Below, piece by piece: positions 45,179 to 54,963 of a stretch of 64,000 nt of DNA; the stretch's first letter is position 1; every line of letters starts with the position of its first letter. A program made the translations under genes and the position numbers. The stretch is from Arthrobacter russicus (GTDB lineage Bacteria; Actinomycetota; Actinomycetes; Actinomycetales; Micrococcaceae): NCBI RefSeq assembly GCF_031454135.1, contig NZ_JAVDQF010000001.1, positions 1,054,001 to 1,118,000 on the forward strand. The letters are read 5' to 3'. The notes under the pieces are model-generated. The model did not search any database and was not told the origin of the DNA. It was given only the letters and a program-made list of their open reading frames with translations.

Positions 45179-45251
45179 ATGGCGGCATCCAGCGGGACCG
45201 GCGTGGCCGGGGTGCCGCTGAAATGTCGGGGCTCCGTGACAGGCTTGGTCC

Positions 45252-46388
45252 ATGGACAGTTCTTCTTTGCTCATCGGCCTGTTGCTCGGGTTGATCATCG
45301 GTGCGGTCGCGGTCCTGCTGGTCGGCCGCCGGCAGCGCCTCGGATTGGCAGCCGACCTCGACGATGCCACCGAGCGGTTGGCCGAGGCGAATGCCGCCCT
45401 GGCCGCCGCCGAAGCCGAATCGCGGCTGCTCAACGCGCAGAGCCAGGAAAATTCCTCGGTGCTCAAGGCTTTGGCCCCGGTCGCCGAACGGCTGGGCAAC
45501 GTGCAGCGCCAGGTGGCCTTGTTGGAGCGGGACCGGGTGGAACAGTACGGCCAACTCTCCCAGCAGCTCAAGGATGCCAAAGACGCCGACCGGCTGTTGC
45601 TGCAGACCACCCAATCGCTTGCTTCCTCGCTCCGTTCGACCAGTGCGCGCGGTCGTTGGGGCGAAGTCCAGCTGCGTCGCGTGGTGGAGTCGGCAGGCAT
45701 GGTCTCGCATGTGGACTTCAGCGAGCAGGTCCAGCAATCCGGGGCCGACGGCGTCCAGCGGCCGGACATGATCGTGAAATTGCCCGGCGGCAAAGAACTG
45801 GTCCTGGACGCGAAAGTGCCGCTGAGCGCTTTTCTGCAGGCCCAGGAGGCCGACAACGAGCGGGCGGCCGCGCTTGCCCGGCTGCAGCATGCCAAGGCCG
45901 TCCGGGTACACATCGACTCCCTGGCGGCCAAGAAATACTGGCAGGGCTCATCGGCATCACCGGAGTTGGTGGTTTGCTTCCTGCCGGCCGAATCGATCCT
46001 CTCGACCGCTTTGGATGCGGACGGCCAGCTGCTCGACTACGCACTGGGCAAGGGTGTGGTCTTGGCCTCGCCGGTGAGTTTGCTCGCCGTGCTCAAAGCG
46101 GTCGCCTACTCCTGGCGGCAAGAAGTGCTGACCGAAAGCGCCAAAGAACTGTTCGAGGTTTCCAGCCAACTGTACGAACGCCTGGCCACGCTCGGCGACC
46201 ATGTGGGAAAACTCGGCGCATCGATCCGGTCCTCGGTGGAAAAATACAACACCATGGTCGGCTCGCTGGAGGCCAGGGTACTGCCCGCGGCGCGGAGGCT
46301 CAATTCATTGGATCCGGATTCGCTGGCCGGTCCACCGCTGCTGGAGAGCCAACCCCGGCATCTGAGCGCGCCGGAATTCACCGGCTAA
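45252..46388 (+). CDS. rmuC: DNA recombination protein RmuC
   Basis: A 378-residue RmuC-family protein. An N-terminal membrane anchor (residues 5-25) is followed by a coiled coil (about 30-125) and the conserved nuclease-like domain: STSARGRWGEVQLRRVVESAGM, RPDMIVKLPGGKELVLDAKVPL and YWQ...PELVVCFLPAES. The family limits DNA inversion and short-repeat recombination. Single gene, convergent with ispH. Confidence 0.93.
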   Translation: MDSSSLLIGLLLGLIIGAVAVLLVGRRQRLGLAADLDDATERLAEANAALAAAEAESRLLNAQSQENSSVLKALAPVAERLGNVQRQVALLERDRVEQYGQLSQQLKDAKDADRLLLQTTQSLASSLRSTSARGRWGEVQLRRVVESAGMVSHVDFSEQVQQSGADGVQRPDMIVKLPGGKELVLDAKVPLSAFLQAQEADNERAAALARLQHAKAVRVHIDSLAAKKYWQGSSASPELVVCFLPAESILSTALDADGQLLDYALGKGVVLASPVSLLAVLKAVAYSWRQEVLTESAKELFEVSSQLYERLATLGDHVGKLGASIRSSVEKYNTMVGSLEARVLPAARRLNSLDPDSLAGPPLLESQPRHLSAPEFTG

Positions 46389-46419
46389 CGGCTGGCCGGT
46401 ACCGCGCAGGATCCGGCAC

Positions 46420-47505
46420 TTAGCGGGCGGGACGCGGTCCGCGGCCACCGAGCGCCCGGGAGGAATCCCCGGCCTTTTTGAGCGTGGTGCGCAGCTCCTT
46501 CGGCAACGAGAACAACAGGTCCTCTTCTGCCGTGACCACTTCTTCCACGTTGCCGTATCCGTAATCGGCCAACAACCTGAGTACGTCCTGGACCAGGACT
46601 TCGGGCACCGAAGCCCCCGACGTGACACCGACCGTTGCCACCCCTTCGAACCAGGCTTCGTCCACTTGGTTCGCGAAATCCACCCGGTAGGAAGCCTTCG
46701 CACCGTATTCCAGCGCTACCTCGACCAGACGCACCGAGTTCGAGGAGTTGGCCGAACCGACCACGATCACCAAATCGGCCTGCGGCGCGATTTTCTTTAT
46801 CGCGACCTGCCGGTTCGTGGTGGCATAGCAGATGTCGTCGCTGGGCGGGTCCTGCAGGGTCGGGAATTTGGCCTTGAGCAGCCGCACCGTCTCCATGGTC
46901 TCGTCCATGCTGAGCGTGGTTTGCGAAAGCCAAATCACCTTTTCCGGATCCCGAACCGTGACCTTGTCCACTTCATGCGGACCGTTGATGATCTGGATGT
47001 GTTCCGGGGCTTCGCCCGCGGTGCCTTCTACCTCTTCGTGCCCTTCATGGCCGATCAACAAGATGTCGAAATCGTCCCGGGCGAATCGGACCGCTTCACG
47101 ATGGACCTTGGTGACCAACGGGCAGGTGGCATCGATGGTGCGCAATCCACGATCCGCCGCCGATTGGATCACCGCCGGGGAAACCCCATGCGCCGAAAAG
47201 ATCACCAAAGCGCCTTCCGGCACTTCTTCGTTTTCTTCGACGAAAATCGCGCCCTGCGCCTCGAGCGAGGAAACCACATGCACGTTGTGCACGATCTGCT
47301 TCCGCACATACACCGGCGGCCCGTAGTGCTCCAGGGCTTTTTCCACCGCGATGACCGCCCGGTCGACTCCGGCGCAATAGCCCCGCGGCGCCGCGAGCAG
47401 GACCTTCTTCGAGTCCGCTACCGGGTACGCAGCAGCGATCTCTTCCGGGCTGCGTCGTTTGCGCGGCACAGTGGGCATCGGCACAGAGACGGCAGTACTG
47501 GTCAT
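46420..47505 (-). CDS. ispH: 4-hydroxy-3-methylbut-2-enyl diphosphate reductase
   Basis: A 361-residue Fe-S enzyme for the last step of the MEP isoprenoid pathway, making IPP and DMAPP. The three conserved cluster Cys are in [25 protein letters not shown] and [22 protein letters not shown]-like and [12 protein letters not shown] segments match IspH. An N-terminal extension of about 35 residues precedes the core, common in actinobacteria. Confidence 0.96.
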   Translation of the reverse strand: MTSTAVSVPMPTVPRKRRSPEEIAAAYPVADSKKVLLAAPRGYCAGVDRAVIAVEKALEHYGPPVYVRKQIVHNVHVVSSLEAQGAIFVEENEEVPEGALVIFSAHGVSPAVIQSAADRGLRTIDATCPLVTKVHREAVRFARDDFDILLIGHEGHEEVEGTAGEAPEHIQIINGPHEVDKVTVRDPEKVIWLSQTTLSMDETMETVRLLKAKFPTLQDPPSDDICYATTNRQVAIKKIAPQADLVIVVGSANSSNSVRLVEVALEYGAKASYRVDFANQVDEAWFEGVATVGVTSGASVPEVLVQDVLRLLADYGYGNVEEVVTAEEDLLFSLPKELRTTLKKAGDSSRALGGRGPRPAR

Positions 47506-47541
47506 GGTCCTATTCTACGGTTCTTCGCTCCGGCCGGAGAT

Positions 47542-48378
47542 TCATGCCGATCCACGTCGCCCGGCAGCTCTGGAAACCAGGCCGATCAACACCAATCCGC
47601 CGGCGGTGATCAGCGTTATCAAAATCCAGCCGTTGAAGCTCGCGGCGGCTGCGCTCACGTACTGCTGCTTGAACATGTCCGCCACCGCGTTGCCGCCCGC
47701 GGTGTCCAACACGCTCTTGGACAACAGTTCCAGCCCCAGCTTCCACAGTCCGGCGATCGCCGCCAGTCCGAGGCCGACCAAGGCCAATGTGGTGGACCGC
47801 CGTCGGGCAATCACCAGGGCCAGGGCAAAAGCCAGCAGCGCACCACCGGCCAGCCAGACGCCGAGCGAGGAAACCTCGCTGAGCCGGACGATCGCGGTGC
47901 GTTGGTTCGGGCTGCCCAAGCTCACCAGCACCTGCTGCGGCGCCGGGATTTCCTGCCCGACGCCGGCCCCGATCTTCTTGATCACCAGCTGGAGCAAAGG
48001 AGCCACGTCCAAGTTCAGGGCGCCGGTGTCATTGGCGTTGGCCGCCGGGTCGACCACGGTCAACTCATTGCTGCGGCGCAGGGTCTCGGCCCAAGCCGCG
48101 GGGAATCCCGGATCGGCGGCCAAATTCTGCGTAGCGCTCTGCACCGCCGGCGCGATCAGCTGCTGCAAGGCGGGGGCGGCATCGAGTTGCGACGTGACGG
48201 CTCGCGCCGTCGCCGCTGCCAAGGCTTGCTGGAACTGCGGATCGTTGCCCAATGGCCCGGCCATGGCGACGAAGCCGTCCGGGTTGACCACGGTCCGGTC
48301 AGCCCAGATGGCTGGAACGGATACGGCCGCCAGCAATAGTGCCGCAATTGCGGCGATGGCGGAGAAAAAGCTGCGCAT
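47542..48378 (-). CDS. Membrane protein with large extracytoplasmic domain, unknown function
   Basis: A 278-residue protein: a signal-anchor helix (residues 4-26), an Ala/Gln-rich helical extracytoplasmic region (about 30-170) and three further transmembrane helices (about 172-192, 196-216 and 250-268) with a basic C-terminus (RAAGRRGSA). I do not recognise the family. It is 36 bases upstream of ispH on the same strand and divergent from xseA. Confidence 0.78.
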   Translation of the reverse strand: MRSFFSAIAAIAALLLAAVSVPAIWADRTVVNPDGFVAMAGPLGNDPQFQQALAAATARAVTSQLDAAPALQQLIAPAVQSATQNLAADPGFPAAWAETLRRSNELTVVDPAANANDTGALNLDVAPLLQLVIKKIGAGVGQEIPAPQQVLVSLGSPNQRTAIVRLSEVSSLGVWLAGGALLAFALALVIARRRSTTLALVGLGLAAIAGLWKLGLELLSKSVLDTAGGNAVADMFKQQYVSAAAASFNGWILITLITAGGLVLIGLVSRAAGRRGSA

Positions 48379-48555
48379 GAATCCCCTCGATGGTGCTCGA
48401 CTCAACATTATCGGCTGGTCCTGTGTGCTGGCACATAACCGCGCTGGGGAATTTCTGTCCAATCCGCATTGAAATCGACTGGCTGTCCCCGGCCTTCGGT
48501 AGGCTTGACGGAACGGGCCTGGGAATGGCGCGACGACCACGGATTGGAGAGCGAG

Positions 48556-49890
48556 GTGAGCGAGCTGAGCGAATCGGACGCGGTAGCTCCAGATCGGCCG
48601 AGCACCGTCCCGCAGACTGCCGCCGAAACCAGTGCCGAACGGCCCTGGCCGTTGCGCTTGCTTTCGGAGAAGCTCAAAGCCCATATCGACCGGGCCCCGG
48701 CAGCCTGGGTCGAAGGCCAGGTGATCGAGCTCAACCGACGCGCCAATGTCAGCTACTTGACGCTGCGGGACGTGGACGCTGAGATTTCGCTGAGCGTGAC
48801 GCTTTTCGGTTCAGTGCTGGAATCCATGGCCACGCCTTTGGAGCGCGGAGCCCGGGTAGTGGCTCAGCTCAAACCCGATTTCTGGATGAAGACCGGCCGG
48901 CTCTCGATGCAGGGCCGGCAGATCAGAGCCGTCGGTCTGGGCGACTTGTTGGCCCGGATCGAACTGCTGCGCCAATCCCTGGCCGCGGAAGGTCTCTTCG
49001 CCGAGGACCGGAAAAAACCGCTGCCGCTGCTCCCCCGCCGGATCGGGCTGATCACCGGGCGCGAATCGGATGCCATGAAAGACGTGCTGCGCAATGCCGC
49101 GCTGCGTTGGCCGGCGGTGCAGTTCGAAGTGCGCGAAGTCGCGGTGCAAGGCGTCAACTCGGTGGCTCAGGTCAGTGCCGCCTTGGCCGAACTGGACGCC
49201 GATGAATCGGTCGACGTGATCGTGATCGCCCGCGGCGGCGGTTCGCTGGAGGATCTGCTCGGTTTCAGCAACGAGTCCCTCATCCGGGCCGTGGCGGCCG
49301 CCAAAACCCCAGTGGTCAGTGCCATCGGCCACGAAGCCGACCGGCCGCTGCTCGACGACGTCGCCGACCTTCGGGCCTCCACCCCTACCGACGCGGCCAA
49401 ACGGATCGTGCCGGATCTGGCCGAAGAACTGGCTTTGGTCAATCAGGCCCGGCAACAGTTGGCCCGCGGCATGTCGGTCTTCGTGCAACGCGAGCGGGAG
49501 CGCTTGGCACAGCTGCGGTCCCGTCCGGTGCTCGCCAATCCGGACGGCATGATCTCGGTGCGTGCCGACGACCTGCACCGGCTCCAGGACCGCTCGTTCA
49601 CGCTGATCTCCGGCATGGTGCTGCGGCATCGGGACACCTTGGCGCACTTGCTGGCCCAAGTCCGTTCGCTTTCGCCGCAGAAAACCCTGGATCGCGGCTA
49701 CGCGGTGCTGCAATTGGAATCCGGCGAAGTCGTGCAGCAGCCGGCCCAAGCCCCCGAAGGCACCGCGTTGCGGGTCAGACTCGCCCGGGGTGAAATTTCG
49801 GCGACCTCGCACGGCGGGGCAGATCCCGCGCAGCCGGAATCGACCGACGACCCAACCAGCTCGACAAGCTCTGCGAAAGGCCGGAAATGA
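48556..49890 (+). CDS. xseA: Exodeoxyribonuclease VII large subunit
   Basis: A 444-residue subunit of exonuclease VII, which degrades single-stranded DNA to oligonucleotides. An OB fold ([22 protein letters not shown]) precedes the catalytic domain with [38 protein letters not shown] and [30 protein letters not shown] 48556 has a GGAGAGCGAG ribosome site and fits the family; the frame is open upstream but not family-like. Coupled to xseB by ATGA. Confidence 0.95.
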   Translation: MSELSESDAVAPDRPSTVPQTAAETSAERPWPLRLLSEKLKAHIDRAPAAWVEGQVIELNRRANVSYLTLRDVDAEISLSVTLFGSVLESMATPLERGARVVAQLKPDFWMKTGRLSMQGRQIRAVGLGDLLARIELLRQSLAAEGLFAEDRKKPLPLLPRRIGLITGRESDAMKDVLRNAALRWPAVQFEVREVAVQGVNSVAQVSAALAELDADESVDVIVIARGGGSLEDLLGFSNESLIRAVAAAKTPVVSAIGHEADRPLLDDVADLRASTPTDAAKRIVPDLAEELALVNQARQQLARGMSVFVQRERERLAQLRSRPVLANPDGMISVRADDLHRLQDRSFTLISGMVLRHRDTLAHLLAQVRSLSPQKTLDRGYAVLQLESGEVVQQPAQAPEGTALRVRLARGEISATSHGGADPAQPESTDDPTSSTSSAKGRK

Positions 49891-50099
49891 CCGGGAATGA
49901 ACCCCTCAGCTATGAACAAGCCCGAGAAGAACTCATCACGGTAGTGGCGAAACTGGAAGCCGGCGGTGCCAGCCTGGAAGAGTCCTTGGCCTTGTGGGAA
50001 CGCGGCGAAGAGCTGGCCAAACGTTGCGAAGAATGGCTCAACGGCGTTCAGGAACGGCTCGACGCCGCCCGGTCGAAGCAGGAACCCACTGCCGAATAA
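49887..50099 (+). CDS. xseB: Exodeoxyribonuclease VII small subunit
   Basis: A 70-residue small subunit with the family pattern [45 protein letters not shown], a helical hairpin that binds the large subunit's coiled coils. Its ATG overlaps the xseA stop, ensuring stoichiometric synthesis. It is followed by convergent ppk2. Confidence 0.95.
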   Translation: MTGNEPLSYEQAREELITVVAKLEAGGASLEESLALWERGEELAKRCEEWLNGVQERLDAARSKQEPTAE

Positions 50100-50138
50100 G
50101 TGAGCGAGGAATAGTCAGCGCAGGACGGACCGAACAGT

Positions 50139-50993
50139 TCAGGACGCGGCGACGCGTTTCCGTTCTTCGGCAAGGTCGTAGTCGCCTTCCGGCCAGCTCA
50201 GCTGGAGCGATTCCAAGGCAGCGACCAACAACTCCTGCACCGCGAGCCTGGCGTACCATTTCTTGTCCGCCGGGACCACGTGCCAGGGTGCGATCTCGGT
50301 GCTCGTCTTTTCGAATGCCAGCTGGTAGGCCTGCATGTACTGCGGCCAGAAACCGCGTTCGGTGACATCTCCGGGGCTGTACTTCCAGTATTTGGACGGA
50401 TCCGCCAGCCGCGCGGTCAACCGCTCTTTCTGGGTATCCGGGCTGATGTGCAGCATCACCTTGATGATTTTGGTTCCGGAGGCGGTCAGCTCCGCCTCGA
50501 AGTCGTTGATCGCTTGGTAGCGGCGTTCCAGTTCGGCCTCGTCCGCCCAGCCGTGCACCCGGTGGATCAGCACGTCTTCATAGTGCGAACGGTCGAAGAC
50601 CCCCAGCATGCCGGCCCGCGGAACTTGCTTTTCGATCCGCCAGAGGAAGTCATGCTGTTTCTCTTCCTCAGTCGGCGCTTTGAAGGCGTGCAGTTGCACG
50701 CCTTGCGGGTCGACCGAACCGACCACGTGCGAGACGATCCCGCCCTTGCCCGCGGTGTCCATTGCCTGCAACACCAACAGGATCGACTTGCTGCCACCGA
50801 ACTTGCTCTCCGCGAAGAGCTGTTCCTGCAGGCTGCCGAGTTTCCGGGCGCGCTCCGCGAGCACTTGTTCCGCGTCGCGCTTCTTTCCGCTGAATCCGGG
50901 CGAAGCCGAGCTATCGACCTGGTCGAGGACAAAATCCGGCCCTACCGAGAGCAGATCGGCAGGAGACTTCCGGAACCCGTGCTTCGATGCCAT
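50139..50993 (-). CDS. ppk2: Polyphosphate kinase 2 family protein
   Basis: A 284-residue PPK2 phosphotransferase that moves phosphate between polyphosphate and nucleotides. Walker A is QAMDTAGKGGIVSH; the Walker B/lid region is FDRSHYEDVLIHRVHGW; then RLADPSKYWKYSPGDVTERG and WHVVPADKKWYARL, characteristic of PPK2. The single-domain size suggests class I or III; the nucleotide preference (ADP or AMP) cannot be told. Confidence 0.93.
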   Translation of the reverse strand: MASKHGFRKSPADLLSVGPDFVLDQVDSSASPGFSGKKRDAEQVLAERARKLGSLQEQLFAESKFGGSKSILLVLQAMDTAGKGGIVSHVVGSVDPQGVQLHAFKAPTEEEKQHDFLWRIEKQVPRAGMLGVFDRSHYEDVLIHRVHGWADEAELERRYQAINDFEAELTASGTKIIKVMLHISPDTQKERLTARLADPSKYWKYSPGDVTERGFWPQYMQAYQLAFEKTSTEIAPWHVVPADKKWYARLAVQELLVAALESLQLSWPEGDYDLAEERKRVAAS

Positions 50994-51113
50994 GATGGAC
51001 CTTCCCGACGCGCTTTCCGCCCGGATTGGGCGGACAAATCAAGACCACCGTACTAGAAAGCATCCGCAAATCGCGGGTCATCCCGCACCGGAAACGGAAC
51101 CGAGTGTCGGAAA

Positions 51114-52331
51114 TCAGGGTTTGTAGTGGCTCAGGAACTCCGCGATCCGGCCAATGGCCTCTTCCAGATCCCGGACATTGGGCAGGGTCACCAACCGGAA
51201 ATGGTCGGTATTGATCCAGTTGAATCCGCTGCCGTGCGAGACCAGGATCTTTTGCTCCTGCAGCAAGTCCAGGACGAATTTCTCATCGTTGTCGATCGGG
51301 TACATCTCCGGATCGAGCTTCGGGAACAGGTAGAGCGCGCCTTGGGCCTGCCGGGTCGAGACACCGGGAATCTGGTTCAGCAGTTTGTACGCCAAATCCC
51401 GCTGTTCCCGGAGCCTGCCGCCGGGCAGAATCAGATCGTTGATGCTCTGATAACCGCCCAGAGCCGTTTGAATCGCATGCTGCGCCGGGACATTTGCGCA
51501 CAGCCGCATGTTCGAGAGCAGATTGATGCCCTCCAGGTAATCGGCCGCCGCCGCCTTCGGCCCGGAAATCGCGAGCCAACCGGAGCGGTATCCGCAGACC
51601 CGGTACGCCTTGGAGAGCCCGCTGAAAGTCATGCAGAGGACGTCGTCGCCGGCCGCCAGAGCGGTGTTGTAGTGCACCGCATCCTCATAAAGGATCTTTT
51701 CGTAGATTTCGTCGGAGAACACGATCAATCCGTGTTTGCGGGCCAGCTCCACCATCGCCTCGACGGTTTTCTGCGGGTAGACGGCGCCGGTGGGGTTGTT
51801 CGGGTTTATGATCACCATGCCCCGGGTCCGGGGCGTGATCTTGGCTTCCAGATCGGCCAGATCCGGCTGCCAGTCCTGCTCCTCATCGCACAAGTAGTGC
51901 ACCGGCTTGCCGCCGGAAAGCGAAACGCAGGCCGTCCACAAGGGGTAGTCCGGCGTCGGGATCAGTACTTCGTCGCCGTCGTTGAGCAACGCCTGCAGCG
52001 ACATCGCAATCAGTTCGCTGACCCCGTTGCCCAGATAGACGTCATCGACGTGGATGTTGTTGATGCCCCGGGTTTGGTAATACTGCACCACAGCGGTGCG
52101 GGCGGAAAAGATCCCCCGGGAGTCGCTATACCCCTGGGCCTTGGGCAGATGCCGGATCATATCCACCAGGATCGCGTCCGGCGCCTCGAACCCGAACGGC
52201 GCCGGATTGCCGATGTTGAGCTTCAAGATCCGGTGGCCCTCAGCCTCAAGCTGCTGCGCTCGCTCCAAGATCGGCCCACGGATGTCGTAACGGACACTGG
52301 CTAGTTTGGCTGACTGGGAGAAATCCGACAT
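51114..52331 (-). CDS. Alanine-type aminotransferase (AlaA/AlaT family)
   Basis: A 405-residue PLP aminotransferase, the same length as E. coli AlaA. The start YDIRGPILERAQQLEAEGHRILKLNIGNPAPFGF is characteristic of that group; the PLP motifs are NPNNPTGAVYP, FSDEIYEKI and FSGLSKAYRVCGYRSGW with the Schiff-base Lys. It most likely makes alanine from pyruvate and glutamate. Monocistronic, between ppk2 and a 21-bp palindrome. Confidence 0.9.
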   Translation of the reverse strand: MSDFSQSAKLASVRYDIRGPILERAQQLEAEGHRILKLNIGNPAPFGFEAPDAILVDMIRHLPKAQGYSDSRGIFSARTAVVQYYQTRGINNIHVDDVYLGNGVSELIAMSLQALLNDGDEVLIPTPDYPLWTACVSLSGGKPVHYLCDEEQDWQPDLADLEAKITPRTRGMVIINPNNPTGAVYPQKTVEAMVELARKHGLIVFSDEIYEKILYEDAVHYNTALAAGDDVLCMTFSGLSKAYRVCGYRSGWLAISGPKAAAADYLEGINLLSNMRLCANVPAQHAIQTALGGYQSINDLILPGGRLREQRDLAYKLLNQIPGVSTRQAQGALYLFPKLDPEMYPIDNDEKFVLDLLQEQKILVSHGSGFNWINTDHFRLVTLPNVRDLEEAIGRIAEFLSHYKP

Positions 52332-52373
52332 CCCTCAAGAATGGCACATGCCCGGTGCCCAAGCGCAGAAGAA

Positions 52374-52432
52374 ACCGGGCGGCGCGCAGGCCAATACGCA
52401 CAAAGTGGCGTTTGGCCTGCGCGCCGCCCGGT
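52374..52432. terminator. Long GC-rich perfect hairpin
   Basis: Arms 52374-52394 and 52412-52432 pair perfectly over 21 bases (starting ACCGGGCGGCGCGC); four more pairs follow after a single-base bulge, leaving an 8-base loop. It lies downstream of the osmolyte-transport operon (ends 52473, reverse strand) and upstream of the aminotransferase. No T-tract. Confidence 0.8.
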
Positions 52433-52472
52433 CTGGGCTGCGTAGCGCGGTCCGGTGATCAGCCGACTGCGA

Positions 52473-53459
52473 CTACTTGACGATGCCCTTGTCCTTGAGC
52501 CACTGCTGCGCGGCGTCCTTCGGATCGAGCTTCTTGTCGCCGGACACCAAACGGTTCAGGTTGATCAAGTCCTCGGTGGTGAGTTGCTTGGAGACGTTGT
52601 TCACGGCCTGCTTCGCGGCATCGGAGAGCTTGTCCGCGGCATACAGCGGAATGACCTGTTGGGCGAGCCAATTGTTCTTCGGATCGCTCAGCACCACCAA
52701 CGAATTGTCCTCGATCGCCGGGGAGGTGGTGAACACATCGGCGACCTGGACGTCGTCGTTGATCAGCGCCTTGACGGTCAAGGCTTCGCCGGTGATCGGG
52801 GTGAATTTCGCCGGGGTGCAGTTGTACTTGTCCTTCAACCCGGGAAGCCCGTAGGGCCGGCTGGCGAACTCCGGCGGACCGGCCAAGGTGACCTGGTCGC
52901 AGACTTTGGCCAGATCCTCGATCGACTTCAAATTGAATTTGGTCGCGGTCGCCTTGGTCACCACCATGGCGTCTTTGTCCTCCGCGGCCGCCGGGTCGAG
53001 GACCGCGAGCTTGGTCTTCTTGGCCTGTTGCCCGGCGAAAGCGTCGAGTTTCGCGGGCAGCGCCTTCACGATTCCGTCTTTGTCCGTCACGGTGTTCTGC
53101 TGATCGATGAAGCCCAAGAGATTTCCGGTGTAATCGGGGATCAAGTCGATCGAGCCGTCGTCGAGCGCCTTGACGTAGACTTCCCGGGAGCCGATGCCCA
53201 GTTTGGTGTTGACACCGACCCCTGCGGCTTCCAGCGCCCCGGCATAGAGCTGGGCAATGACCTGGCTCTCCGGGAAATCCGCGGATCCGACGGTCACTGA
53301 TCCGGCCGCGCCGGTGCCGCCCGAGGCGCTCTCCGAGCTCAGCGGGCCGCCGCCACCGCCGCTGCAGGCGGACAGCGCCAAGGAGGCCACGACGACGGCG
53401 GCTGCAGGCAGCAGCGCCCGTCGCGTCTTGGCCCAGGGATTGATTCCGGCGAACTTCAT
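52473..53459 (-). CDS. Glycine betaine/choline-type binding lipoprotein (OpuC family)
   Basis: A 328-residue OpuAC-family binding lipoprotein. The signal peptide ends LSAC, lipid Cys at residue 32. The mature domain includes VTVGSADFPESQVIAQLYAGALEAAGV, LIPDYTGNLLGF and a C-terminal DEDLINLN-like segment (LTTEDLINLNRLVSGDKK). It belongs to the quaternary-amine uptake systems used in osmoprotection; the exact ligand is inferred. Last gene of a four-gene operon, overlapping the preceding permease by four bases. Confidence 0.92.
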   Translation of the reverse strand: MKFAGINPWAKTRRALLPAAAVVVASLALSACSGGGGGPLSSESASGGTGAAGSVTVGSADFPESQVIAQLYAGALEAAGVGVNTKLGIGSREVYVKALDDGSIDLIPDYTGNLLGFIDQQNTVTDKDGIVKALPAKLDAFAGQQAKKTKLAVLDPAAAEDKDAMVVTKATATKFNLKSIEDLAKVCDQVTLAGPPEFASRPYGLPGLKDKYNCTPAKFTPITGEALTVKALINDDVQVADVFTTSPAIEDNSLVVLSDPKNNWLAQQVIPLYAADKLSDAAKQAVNNVSKQLTTEDLINLNRLVSGDKKLDPKDAAQQWLKDKGIVK

Positions 53460-54265
53460 GCTGTTCCTCCTGTTTGGCCCGCGGTTTCTCTGCCGCGTGC
53501 AGTGTGACTGGTCCCGGATGCCCCGGAACCGTCATGATGTCCAAGATTGGTCTGGCTGCTGGGCGCTTTGGCCACCCGCAGGCCCGGCGAGATGACCCAA
53601 CGAGTCAACACCGCCAATATTCCGTCGATCACGATGGCCAGAATTGCAATGACCACTGCCCCGCCGAAGACACTGCCGTAGTCATTCGATTTCAATCCGT
53701 CCACCAGGAAGCGACCGAGCCCACCCAAGGGAAGATACGCGACAACAGCCACCGTGGCAATCACTTGGAGCACGCAGCCGCGGAGCCCGCCCAGCATCAC
53801 CTTGAGCCCGTTCGGCAACTCGACCCGAAGCAGGATTTGGCCTTCTTTCATGCCCATCCCCCGCGCCGCATCGACCAAAGCCCGGTCCACCGTGGAGATC
53901 CCGGCATAGACGCCGGTGAGGATCGGCGGAATCGCCAGCAGCACCAAGGCCCAAATCGGCGGCATCAAGGCCAGTGGGCTGGTCAGCAAAGCGAAAAGCG
54001 TCACGATGCCGAGGGTCGGAAGCGCCCGCAACATCCCGGCCAGGGCCACCACGACAACCCTGCCGCGCCCGGTATGGCCGACGTACAGCCCGATCGGGAT
54101 CGCAATCGCCAAGGAGATCGCCAAAGTCAATCCCGCGTAGCCGAGGTGCTCCAGGATCCGGCTCGGAATCCCCGCCGGCCCTTGCCAGTTGGTGGCGTCC
54201 GCGAGCCATTGGAAACCTTGGCTGACCGGATCGTCGGTGGTGTATTTCGTGCTAGCCAGCATCAT
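53456..54265 (-). CDS. Osmolyte ABC transporter permease
   Basis: A 269-residue permease of the ProW/OpuCB type with about six helices and the EAA-like loop DRALVDAARGMGMKEGQILLRVELP. TVAVVAYLPLGGLGRFLVDGL is the usual C-terminal signature. ATG 54265 overlaps the stop of the upstream permease (ATGA), and its own end overlaps the binding-protein start, so translation is coupled through the operon. Confidence 0.92.
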   Translation of the reverse strand: MMLASTKYTTDDPVSQGFQWLADATNWQGPAGIPSRILEHLGYAGLTLAISLAIAIPIGLYVGHTGRGRVVVVALAGMLRALPTLGIVTLFALLTSPLALMPPIWALVLLAIPPILTGVYAGISTVDRALVDAARGMGMKEGQILLRVELPNGLKVMLGGLRGCVLQVIATVAVVAYLPLGGLGRFLVDGLKSNDYGSVFGGAVVIAILAIVIDGILAVLTRWVISPGLRVAKAPSSQTNLGHHDGSGASGTSHTARGRETAGQTGGTA

Positions 54266-54948
54266 CCCACCGTGCCCAACTCGGCCGGGGCGACCGGTCG
54301 TTCCCGGTTCGGTGCGGCCGCTCGGAGCCACGGCGTCAGCAGCCGCTGCAACAGCACCAGGAGCACATCCATCAAAAGCGCCAGGAGCAAGGTGCCGACG
54401 ATGCCGACCACGATCTCGGTGATGAAGTCACGTTGCAATCCGTCGGTGAAGTAATACCCCAGGTTCTTGACCCCGATCAGGGCGCCAACGCTCACCAAGG
54501 CGATATTGCTCACCGAAACCACGCGCAATCCGGCGAACAGCACCGGGACCGACAACGGCAGGTCAACCGTGAAGAACCGCCGCACCGGGCGGTATCCCAT
54601 GGCGACGGCGGCTTGACGCAGATCGTTGTCCACGGAATTCAGGGCGTCCACCCCGGTCCGGACCAACAAGGCGACCGCGTAGATCGTCAGGGCCACGATG
54701 ACGTTCGCCTGGTCCAGGATCCGGGTGCCCAGAATCACCGGGAGCACCACGAAAAGCGCCAAGGACGGAATCGTGTACAGCAGGGAACCCGCCGGCAGGA
54801 TGATCGCACCGGCAATCCGATTGGTCCGTGCCATTTGGGCCAGCGGAATCGCGATGAGCAGTCCCAACAGCAACGGAAGCACTGACTGGTAAAGGTGCAG
54901 ACCGGTATAGCCCAGGATCTGACCGAAATTGGCAATAACCCATTCCAT
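54262..54948 (-). CDS. Osmolyte ABC transporter permease
   Basis: A 228-residue permease of the same family: LHLYQSVLPLLLGLLIAIPLAQMARTNR, the EAA-type loop DNDLRQAAVAMGYRPVRRFFTVDLPLSVPVLFAG and GALIGVKNLGYYFTDGLQR. It forms a heterodimeric pore with the second permease. It begins 15 bases after the ATPase gene. Confidence 0.92.
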   Translation of the reverse strand: MEWVIANFGQILGYTGLHLYQSVLPLLLGLLIAIPLAQMARTNRIAGAIILPAGSLLYTIPSLALFVVLPVILGTRILDQANVIVALTIYAVALLVRTGVDALNSVDNDLRQAAVAMGYRPVRRFFTVDLPLSVPVLFAGLRVVSVSNIALVSVGALIGVKNLGYYFTDGLQRDFITEIVVGIVGTLLLALLMDVLLVLLQRLLTPWLRAAAPNRERPVAPAELGTVG

Positions 54949-54963
54949 CGTCCGAACCTCCGA